From: a virus
Reading direction: 5' to 3' (one strand)
DNA: 29,739 nucleotides
IMG/VR virus record: IMGVR_UViG_3300022752_000281
Coordinates: 1 to 29,739 of that record
Below, in pieces: positions 7,240 through 13,562 of the stretch. The first letter of the stretch is position 1; the number at the start of each line of letters is the position of its first letter. The notes below the pieces were generated by a model. It saw nothing but the letters and a program-made list of their open reading frames with translations. It had not been told where the DNA came from and did not search any database. The translations under genes and the position numbers were made by a program.

Positions 7240-8412
7240 TCAAGCGAGAAGATCGTTAATGGCTTTAATGAATCCCATTGAGACGGACTCCCAACGGTAT
7301 TCTGGTCGTTGTGTCACGGCATAGCAAGCTTCTGCTACTTCTTCGTACAAGTCTTCTTCGTCGTACAGAGCTGTAAGTATTTCAGCTGTGTGATCCGTAC
7401 TGACTAGACCACGTTCTACCCCCAGGTCTTTGTCTGTAACCCACGTTGCTACGTCAATTAACAGACCAGCTTCTTCCCAGATATCTTTACATGCCGTGTG
7501 ATTTGGTACAACTTGAGGCTTTCTGCAACTTGCATGCTCAAAACTCACAAGACCCCAACCTTCGCCATCTGCTGTGTTAAGTCCTACATCGCAGGCGTTA
7601 TATATAGTATTCAGCAGTTCGTCCGGCGGAGCGGCAATATAGTTGATTTCGTTTGAAGTCAAGATTAGTCGTTGTTTGTCGTCTAGCCCCAGGCGCCCCA
7701 TTTCCCGTTTAAACAGAGCTGTGATATCCCAACCAAGATCTTTAGTCCCCATGTGGAGATAAAGCATTGTATCTGGTTTATCTACAGCAAATTTTGCAAA
7801 CGCTTTAATTGTTAAATCAATCCGTTTCCGTGGTTGGTTTCTGTTTCCGTTAAATACGATAAATCTATCTTGAGGCAACCCTAGAGCTGTTCTTGCCTGC
7901 TCCCTCGGCATTGGATTGAACTTAGAGATGTCTACGCCGTGCGGCAGAACCCCTAACTTACTGGGTTTAATATCGTGTTTAAGTATACGGTGCGCACAGT
8001 TGATTGTAAACGTTATAGCAATATCCCAATACGGAATATTTCTCAACATATCGGGGTAATAATACTCGCTGTCTATAGGAAAATATGCAATAAATTTAAA
8101 TTTATACTGATCTTTAAGAAACTGAATCCGTTCCCAGACTTGGTTAACAATCCAAATATCGTTTAAACATATAAAAATGTCCGGTTTGATTTTATCGATT
8201 AGTTCAGGCAACCGTGGGATACCAAAACGATCAGGGCATGACAAATTCGATGCCGGATAAATCTTATAGGGAAGATCGTGAGGGTCTCCGTTATAGTTAA
8301 TACCAACAACTTCTACTTCATGTTCCTTCTGTAGATGTTCTAGTATGCTGGCGGTTACTCGACCAAATCCTGTATTTGAACATGCATCCCCGTACCAGAG
8401 CACTTTTGCCAC
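7240..8412 (-). CDS. GT4-type glycosyltransferase (GT-B fold)
   Basis: This 390-residue protein has the two-domain GT-B plan. The N-terminal Rossmann domain starts with a glycine motif (SNTGFGRVT, 12-20). PHGVD (157-161) leads into the linker. The donor domain has the basic phosphate-binding stretch GNRNQPRKRID (189-199) and the EX7E-like EGWGLVSFEHA (284-294). It should transfer a sugar from a nucleotide-sugar with retention of configuration; the substrate is unknown. It starts at GTG (8410-8412), the only plausible start before the intergenic region. It is divergent from terminase and leads the operon with the GH130-like gene. Confidence 0.88.
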   Translation of the reverse strand: MAKVLWYGDACSNTGFGRVTASILEHLQKEHEVEVVGINYNGDPHDLPYKIYPASNLSCPDRFGIPRLPELIDKIKPDIFICLNDIWIVNQVWERIQFLKDQYKFKFIAYFPIDSEYYYPDMLRNIPYWDIAITFTINCAHRILKHDIKPSKLGVLPHGVDISKFNPMPREQARTALGLPQDRFIVFNGNRNQPRKRIDLTIKAFAKFAVDKPDTMLYLHMGTKDLGWDITALFKREMGRLGLDDKQRLILTSNEINYIAAPPDELLNTIYNACDVGLNTADGEGWGLVSFEHASCRKPQVVPNHTACKDIWEEAGLLIDVATWVTDKDLGVERGLVSTDHTAEILTALYDEEDLYEEVAEACYAVTQRPEYRWESVSMGFIKAINDLLA

Positions 8413-8466
8413 TTTGTCAGTAAGCTTGGAGTACGATCACTATAGCAACATTGTCAGCTTACTGAT
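8413..8466. promoter_or_regulatory. Divergent promoter region with inverted repeat
   Basis: This 54-base gap separates the divergent GT4 and terminase starts. It carries a perfect 10-base inverted repeat, TCAGTAAGCT (8417-8426) and AGCTTACTGA (8456-8465), 29 bases apart. Each arm lies 1-4 bases from one start codon, so both genes have AGCTTACTGA just before the start and neither has a normal Shine-Dalgarno. Near the middle is CACTATAG (8438-8445), containing the self-complementary CTATAG that is also central in the palindrome at 1432-1449. A promoter in both directions and a symmetrical regulatory site are plausible. Confidence 0.55.
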
Positions 8467-10542
8467 ATGCCTAGTCGGGAAACTTTTGCTTATCGCCGTA
8501 AAGCTCAGTTAAATGCTGCGCGAGCTGTTGAGGTAACTGAAAAAGAAGATAATTCTATATACGCTAAAGCTGCTAATGACTTCCCTACTTTCTGTGTGCT
8601 TATGGATAAAGCCCCTGCTCCTCATATGATGGAGTGGCACAGGCATTTGATCACAGGAGAAAGCAATAGATACTTGTTAGATATAGCTGGAGCTAATCTT
8701 GATATTCTAAGTCCCCGAGGTAGTGCTAAAAGCACGGTGTTAAACTTGTTTACTGCATGGGCTATAGGTAGACATACGTCAGCCCAGATGCCTCTACAAA
8801 TTATATATTGTTCATATAACATAGCAACAGCTATACCTAAAAGCCGAATTATTAAACAACTGATTGATAACACGACGTTTAAACGTATATTCCCTCGTGT
8901 TCGTTTAAAGCCAGGAATGCAGTCGGATATTGGTTGGGCTGTTGACTTTGAGTATGCCGGAATTCCACGGGTTGGTGATGAAGAATATACGCTCAGAGCT
9001 GCTGGGTTGCGCGGTTCAATTACGTCAAAACGCGCACACTTATGTCTGACGGGTGATACACTAGTTTTAACTGATCAAGGCGAACAGCCAATTGAAAAAA
9101 TTTATGCAAATCCCGAACGCTTTTTAATTGCTGTTAGAAACTCAAGAACTCATCAAATTGATTGGAGCAACGTAGAAGCAGTTACACGACGTTATTCTTC
9201 AGAAATTGTTCACATTAAAACAACAAATAACGGTTATATTTCCGCAACTCCTGAGCACCCTTTTCTTACAACAGATCAAAAGTACGAATGGGCAGGGGAT
9301 ATTAGTACAGGGCAAACCCTTATTGGGGTAACTTTAGATGAAAAATTAAATAAAAATAATTTTAACTCAAAAGAATTTTACGAATGTCAAATTCAATACA
9401 GAGGAGAAAAAGTCCTTTGCAAAAAACGAAACAAGTCAAACAGTTCCGAGTGCTCATCACCAGATCATAAACAGAGCTGGGAGATCTTAACCGTTTCCGG
9501 AGTTGAAAGAGTTAGCAACGGAACGCACATCGTTTATGACCTTGAACTAGATCATACAGATCATAATTTTATTGCAAATGGGTTTGTTGTAAGCAATTGT
9601 TTAGTCGATGACCCTATAAAATCTTCGGCGGAACTACGTAATCCGACTATTCGGGAAGAAATGAATAATAATTGGTCGTCTGTTATATCTCCGATTATTT
9701 TTGATGGCGGTCGGGCTATTTGTTTAGGTACTCGATTCCATCCTTTAGATATTCATAAAACTATGTTCTCCCCTTCTAAGGGTTGGAATCAAGTTTCTCA
9801 AGAAGCCCTAACGTACAACAATAAAGGAGAGCCGGTAAGCTATTGGCCTGAGCAGTGGTCTGTTGATTATTTATTACAGACGAAAGAACTAGATCCTGTT
9901 GCATTTGCGTTCCAGTACCAACAACAACCTGTCTTAACGTCGGACCTAATCGTGTCTCCCGATCTTCTTGTCCGGGCTGACGTTGAGATGGAGTTTGATT
10001 CCTTAGCTGTAGGAATTGATTTGTCTGCTAGTGCTAAAGAAACTAGCGACTACACGGCATTTGTTTTGGGTGGACGACTTAAAGATAAGTACTACATTAT
10101 TGATGCACACCAATGCCGTTCCGTAGGAAATTTAGAGAAGATAGATTTACTGTGTGAGATGTTACTTGAATGGGGAATTTTAACTTTTGAGAACGACACG
10201 TATTTTCCGACTTATTCGACGATCACGCTGGTAGTTGAGTCAGTTGCTTATCAAGCAAGCTTGTCCGCTGATTTAAAACGGGTACTTTTAAATGACCGTG
10301 GATTGTCAAATATCCATATACATGAGGTATCCGGTTTTAGAGGAGATAAAGTTGCCCGTTTCCGAGGAACCTTGGGATTGCTTGAAAACAGAAAGATAAC
10401 ATTTAATCGGTATCGTAAATTTGATGCGTTATTTGAGCAGATTATAAATGTGGGATCTACGTCCCATGACGACTTACTCGATGCTTATACACACTTAATA
10501 ACCTTTTTACAAAGGCGGGGCAGTTTTTCGATAGAGTACTAA
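8467..10542 (+). CDS. terL: Terminase large subunit, interrupted by an intein
   Basis: This is the DNA-packaging motor ATPase and nuclease. The host protein is about 506 residues after removal of a 185-residue intein (residues 193-377), a normal terminase length. The Walker A-like loop is SPRGSAKST (82-90). Walker B is CLVDDP (378-383), which becomes continuous with KRAHL only after intein removal. The C-terminal RNase H-like nuclease shows Asp518 in GIDLSAS, Glu591 in VVES and the acidic pair in HDDLLDAY (668-669). The ATG is 1 base after one arm of the inverted repeat. It acts at the portal vertex with the protein encoded at 13563. No small terminase was recognised here. Confidence 0.93.
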   Translation: MPSRETFAYRRKAQLNAARAVEVTEKEDNSIYAKAANDFPTFCVLMDKAPAPHMMEWHRHLITGESNRYLLDIAGANLDILSPRGSAKSTVLNLFTAWAIGRHTSAQMPLQIIYCSYNIATAIPKSRIIKQLIDNTTFKRIFPRVRLKPGMQSDIGWAVDFEYAGIPRVGDEEYTLRAAGLRGSITSKRAHLCLTGDTLVLTDQGEQPIEKIYANPERFLIAVRNSRTHQIDWSNVEAVTRRYSSEIVHIKTTNNGYISATPEHPFLTTDQKYEWAGDISTGQTLIGVTLDEKLNKNNFNSKEFYECQIQYRGEKVLCKKRNKSNSSECSSPDHKQSWEILTVSGVERVSNGTHIVYDLELDHTDHNFIANGFVVSNCLVDDPIKSSAELRNPTIREEMNNNWSSVISPIIFDGGRAICLGTRFHPLDIHKTMFSPSKGWNQVSQEALTYNNKGEPVSYWPEQWSVDYLLQTKELDPVAFAFQYQQQPVLTSDLIVSPDLLVRADVEMEFDSLAVGIDLSASAKETSDYTAFVLGGRLKDKYYIIDAHQCRSVGNLEKIDLLCEMLLEWGILTFENDTYFPTYSTITLVVESVAYQASLSADLKRVLLNDRGLSNIHIHEVSGFRGDKVARFRGTLGLLENRKITFNRYRKFDALFEQIINVGSTSHDDLLDAYTHLITFLQRRGSFSIEY
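9043..9597 (+). other. Mini-intein within the terminase
   Basis: The in-frame insertion starts at Cys193 (CLTGDTLVLT, block A) and ends at Asn377 before Cys378 (+1 residue). Block B is ATPEHPFLT, with the conserved His. Block F/G reads VYDLELDHTDHNFIANGFVVSN. It splits the terminase at Walker B, a typical intein position. At 185 residues there is no room for a homing endonuclease. The expected site of that domain is an AT-rich, Asn/Lys-rich linker at about bases 9335-9480, which looks like a remnant. The penultimate residue is Ser instead of the usual His. Protein splicing should join AHL to CLVDDP. Confidence 0.92.
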
Positions 10543-10557
10543 AGGGGCTCTTACGAC

Positions 10558-11430
10558 ATGTCGAAAAAGCTGTGGATCGCCATTACGGCCAACAATCCTT
10601 TACAGCGGGTAGATCCTCTACTCACTGTGTTGCGGGGCTATGCCGACTTTCCTTGTGATATTTCTGTAAAGATTTATATCGATTATGCGTCTCAAAACGA
10701 CGTAGATACTCTATATGGAATATTAGAAGAATTTAAAGGATTGAATATTGAGATAAAAGTTGCAAGTCCAGGGTACCACGGGTGGTATTTAACCTGGGCG
10801 CACAAAACAGATTTAGCTCTAGCGATTCTTAACAGAGAAGCCGATTACTATATCTACTCTGAAAATGACATGTTACTTACGTATGAGAATTTTAAATACT
10901 ACCTTAAGTGGAAACCTGTTTTAAGCAAGTACCAACTTGAGCCAGGTTTTGTCAGGTATGAGCAAAAGCAACATAAGAAAGTACCGTTCGATAATTATTA
11001 TGTGTATTCGTTGACAAAAGAAACACCTAACGTGTGGGATACCCGTGGGTTTACTGTGCCAAATGTACTTGTGGTTGACTATGACGTTGACTTTTTTGTG
11101 CAGTTAGCTAACCCGTATTACGGGGCAATGATTCTAGATCAAACGGATGGCGAAGTTTATATACGTTCAGATAGTTACGATCCTGAAAAAAGTTATGCGA
11201 AAGTAGGGGTGCGTAACTGGCCTATTGCCGATCGAAGTTCGATGGGGCTGACATTTGAAAACCCACCGTTTAACTTTGAACACAGGCGATGTGTGCCAGT
11301 TAAGAAAAAACAAGATAACTACGAGATTTTGCCGTGTGGTTTAGTGCTGCACGAAGGCACTAAATATTCGGATCTCATACCGTGTTCTGTTGACTCTTTA
11401 ATATCTTGCGATAGGATGCTTACGTTGTAG
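10558..11430 (+). CDS. GT-A-type glycosyltransferase-like protein
   Basis: The 290-residue product begins with a beta strand typical of GT-A enzymes (KLWIAITANNPLQRVDPLLTV) and has a second strand ISVKIYIDYAS. A candidate metal-binding acidic motif YSENDM lies at about 100-105, after a conserved-looking DYYIYS strand, and EPGFVRYE follows at about 127. The later part is Tyr- and Pro-rich and shows no membrane segment. I assign it to the GT-A superfamily rather than a numbered family. A Shine-Dalgarno AAGGGG lies about 9 bases before the ATG. It follows terminase by 15 bases, so it should be co-expressed with virion genes. Confidence 0.7.
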   Translation: MSKKLWIAITANNPLQRVDPLLTVLRGYADFPCDISVKIYIDYASQNDVDTLYGILEEFKGLNIEIKVASPGYHGWYLTWAHKTDLALAILNREADYYIYSENDMLLTYENFKYYLKWKPVLSKYQLEPGFVRYEQKQHKKVPFDNYYVYSLTKETPNVWDTRGFTVPNVLVVDYDVDFFVQLANPYYGAMILDQTDGEVYIRSDSYDPEKSYAKVGVRNWPIADRSSMGLTFENPPFNFEHRRCVPVKKKQDNYEILPCGLVLHEGTKYSDLIPCSVDSLISCDRMLTL

Positions 11431-11449
11431 GTTTATGTGAGCTTAATTT

Positions 11450-11656
11450 ATGGGTGACGTACGTCCGGATTATTATAAAAAAGACGGTTTAGAATGTTAT
11501 GATTTTCAACGAGCATCTACCGGTTTAATTAAATTTCAAGGTTATTTAGAGAATTGCATATATAAATATTTGTGGCGCTGGGAAGACAAAAACGGCAAAG
11601 AAGATTTGCAGAAAGCTCAGGTTTATCTAGCTAAGCTTATAGAAACACTTGAGTAA
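11450..11656 (+). CDS. DUF3310-family small protein
   Basis: This 68-residue protein matches the compact DUF3310 pattern: an N-terminal Tyr-rich part (RPDYYKKDGLECYDFQRA), then LENCIYKYLWRWEDKNGKEDL, corresponding to the family's GNAIKYLWR-K-GG-EDL core, then KAQVYLAKLIETLE. The family is widespread in phages and sometimes annotated as nucleotide kinase-like, but its biochemical role is not established. Here it sits among packaging and structural genes rather than in a nucleotide-metabolism cluster. It is followed after two bases by the next gene. Confidence 0.82.
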   Translation: MGDVRPDYYKKDGLECYDFQRASTGLIKFQGYLENCIYKYLWRWEDKNGKEDLQKAQVYLAKLIETLE

Positions 11657-11658
11657 AC

Positions 11659-11943
11659 ATGGACGTACGTGCTTTTGGCAGTTATTATGGACAAACAGCA
11701 GTTCTTTCTTACGCTAGCGGACTTGCTTTGTCTCCTAGCGGGCAGTCTTTTAACTTTCCCGCTTGCCGCGCTGTTCTTATCAATGGCGGTACTAGCAACC
11801 AAGATTTACAAGTATTTTTTACAGACGGTACTAACACACCGGTAACGTTAAAAAAAGTCCCAGCCGGTTCTATCCTGCCGATCTCTATTACGGCTATTAG
11901 CGGGGCTGCCACCACGGTGGGTGATGTTGTAATCCTGTACTGA
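11659..11943 (+). CDS. Small beta-rich protein, probable virion component
   Basis: The 94-residue product alternates hydrophobic and Thr/Ser/Gly positions, as in a small beta sandwich, without a signal or membrane segment. The central VLINGGTSNQDLQVFFTDGT and the end TTVGDVVILY resemble small decoration or fibre-base proteins seen near capsid genes in marine phages; this is pattern memory, not an alignment. It lies directly after the DUF3310 gene and should be co-transcribed with it. Confidence 0.68.
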   Translation: MDVRAFGSYYGQTAVLSYASGLALSPSGQSFNFPACRAVLINGGTSNQDLQVFFTDGTNTPVTLKKVPAGSILPISITAISGAATTVGDVVILY

Positions 11944-11966
11944 GTCCTTTACTTTTTTATAACACA

Positions 11967-12158
11967 ATGTCTTACTCTGCTTTTATAGACGCTCTTACTC
12001 CAGGTAGAACCTTTAGCGATCGAGTCGGTTTACCTACAACAAATAGTTTGATCAAGGAGATAAGTACGCCTTCAACTATTCCTGCGGAAATTCAGGCATA
12101 CGTTTTGAATGCAACTAAAAATGCGCTTATACAAAAAGCTCTTAATAGACAAATTTAA
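11967..12158 (+). CDS. Unrecognised small protein
   Basis: A 63-residue hydrophilic protein with no motif. The C-terminal half (STIPAEIQAYVLNATKNALIQKALNRQI) is predicted to be an amphipathic helix. It lies in the same direction as its neighbours with a 23-base gap before it and an AT-rich 55-base gap after it. It is kept because the frame is intact and tightly packed between real genes. No function can be assigned. Confidence 0.55.
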   Translation: MSYSAFIDALTPGRTFSDRVGLPTTNSLIKEISTPSTIPAEIQAYVLNATKNALIQKALNRQI

Positions 12159-12213
12159 ATTTAATTAACTTTGTTTATTTTTATCAAGTATCCTTTAAGA
12201 GAGGCACAAAACC

Positions 12214-12513
12214 ATGGATAACCCATTTAAGCAAGCGCACGGATTTTTTTCCGAGGCGTATGCCATGCAGGAAGAAGCTGCGCAAGACCAGACCAGAAAT
12301 CAGCGGCAGGTAGACAGCCCTCAGAGGCATGATTATTTTCCTACTCGGAGGGAAGCGTATAATCCAAATTCTCCTGCACACAACTCACATAGGTTTATGG
12401 AAGATCTTAAACGAGGTCTTTTAGAGCATGCTGCTCGTAAACGTGTGGCCGGTAATAACATGGAATTTAAGGCCGGTGGTGGAGTACCTGTCGAATCAGT
12501 GCTACCATCATAG
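12214..12513 (+). CDS. Unrecognised small hydrophilic protein
   Basis: This 99-residue protein is rich in Gln, Arg, His, Glu and Pro (for example TRNQRQVDSPQRHDYF) and is probably largely disordered, with a helical DLKRGLLEHAARKRVA segment in the middle. The start has a good Shine-Dalgarno (AAGAGAGG, about 9 bases upstream). It precedes the GT17 gene by 20 bases. It may be a minor virion or assembly protein, but nothing shows this directly. Confidence 0.62.
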   Translation: MDNPFKQAHGFFSEAYAMQEEAAQDQTRNQRQVDSPQRHDYFPTRREAYNPNSPAHNSHRFMEDLKRGLLEHAARKRVAGNNMEFKAGGGVPVESVLPS

Positions 12514-12533
12514 TGACAGCCTGCAACGGGTAA

Positions 12534-13376
12534 ATGCTTTACGACTGTTTTTTATATTTTGACGAAAAAGAACTCTTAGAACTAAGGGTAAATCTGTTAA
12601 AAGATATAGTTGACGGATTTATTATTACGGACGGAAATCTGACGTTTAAAGGGGATCCTAAACCTTTTACATGTTTAGATACAATTCGGGAACTTGGATT
12701 GCCGGAAGAAAAAATCCAAGTACTCCATGTCGAACTGCCCCCAAAAGAGGTAGCTCTTAATCCTTGGGTGCGAGAGTACGCACAACGCGATGCTTTAGCT
12801 GTGGGCATGCGCCTCACTCCCCCGGATTCAGTCTTCTTTTTTAGTGATGTTGACGAAATTCCGAAACCCGAGGCTCTTTTACAAGCTGTACAGGTAGCCA
12901 AAGAAAACCCAGACCGGTGTGTGCGACTTTCTATGCCTATGTTCTACGGTCGCGCAGATCTACGAGTTATGGATCCTAACGGAGATCCTGTTAAACCTCC
13001 CAATAATTGGACTTGCGGTACTGTTGTACTATATGATCACCTTGAGGAGACTCCTTCGCAAATTCGTATGAAGGACAACGGTTTAGTCGTAGGAGAATGT
13101 GACGCTGGTTGGCATTTTTCGTGGATGGGGGATTCCGCCAGAATGAAACGAAAGCTTACTTCGTTCTCTCATTGTTATGATGAGATACCCAACGCACATG
13201 CTCCTGCTTATAGTCAAGAAATGTTGGATTACTTGGATACGTATAAGGCTCAAGCTGGAGGAACTGATCCTTTGGGCCGAGGAGATCATGTATTAGTTCC
13301 GTATCCACATGAACTACTTCCGTCTGAATTGTTTAAACTAGATGGAGTTAGGAAGTATTTGCTGCCCGATGACTAA
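12534..13376 (+). CDS. GT17-family glycosyltransferase (N-acetylglucosaminyltransferase-like)
   Basis: The 280-residue protein shows the family 17 pattern: MLYDCFLYFDEKELLELRVN at the N-terminus, GNLTFKGDPKP at about 34-44, the DxD-containing SDVDEIP at 104-110, and GWHFSWMG at 192-199. Family 17 includes the animal bisecting N-acetylglucosaminyltransferase and many bacterial and viral members with unknown acceptors. The catalytic core appears complete. The 3' end overlaps the start of the next small gene. Its place between terminase and portal suggests late expression and a virion or envelope acceptor, by inference. Confidence 0.88.
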   Translation: MLYDCFLYFDEKELLELRVNLLKDIVDGFIITDGNLTFKGDPKPFTCLDTIRELGLPEEKIQVLHVELPPKEVALNPWVREYAQRDALAVGMRLTPPDSVFFFSDVDEIPKPEALLQAVQVAKENPDRCVRLSMPMFYGRADLRVMDPNGDPVKPPNNWTCGTVVLYDHLEETPSQIRMKDNGLVVGECDAGWHFSWMGDSARMKRKLTSFSHCYDEIPNAHAPAYSQEMLDYLDTYKAQAGGTDPLGRGDHVLVPYPHELLPSELFKLDGVRKYLLPDD

Positions 13377-13524
13377 CCGCGCATCCGAAGAAGCCCGCGA
13401 GCGTTTCTCTAAAAAATCCCACGACGAAGATGAGCGTGGGGAACGTAACGAAGGAAATAAAGAGGCTCGTATGGAGGCTCTCCGTAAAGCACGTAAGGCC
13501 AAGCAAATGCGTAAGAAAGGCTGA
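13369..13524 (+). CDS. Small, highly charged basic protein
   Basis: This 51-residue product (starting MTNRASEEARERFSKK) is about half Lys, Arg, Glu and Asp. It ends in a basic RKARKAKQMRKKG tail that could bind nucleic acid. An in-frame ATG at 13342 would add nine residues, but I prefer 13369, where the start overlaps the GT17 stop (ATGACTAA). No family is recognised. Its TGA stop lies within a 15-base palindrome. Confidence 0.55.
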   Translation: MTNRASEEARERFSKKSHDEDERGERNEGNKEARMEALRKARKAKQMRKKG

Positions 13525-13532
13525 TTCAGCCT
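13518..13532. promoter_or_regulatory. Palindrome ahead of the portal gene
   Basis: AGGCTGA-T-TCAGCCT is a perfect inverted repeat with a one-base centre, overlapping the stop of the small basic protein and lying 30 bases before the portal ATG. The one-base loop makes an RNA hairpin with all pairs unlikely, and no T-run follows, so a DNA operator is more likely than a terminator. Confidence 0.35.
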
Positions 13533-13562
13533 GTAGATTAAATTCGTTTCTGAACTACCGGT

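Noticed and set aside
12539-12901. 120-residue minus-strand frame inside the GT17 gene
   Set aside because: It is a Ser/Arg-rich antisense shadow of a clear glycosyltransferase, with no motif or start signal.
13342-13368. Longer start for the small basic protein
   Set aside because: The extra nine residues (MELGSICCP) lie inside the GT17 gene and have no ribosome site; the ATG at 13369 gives a stop-start overlap.
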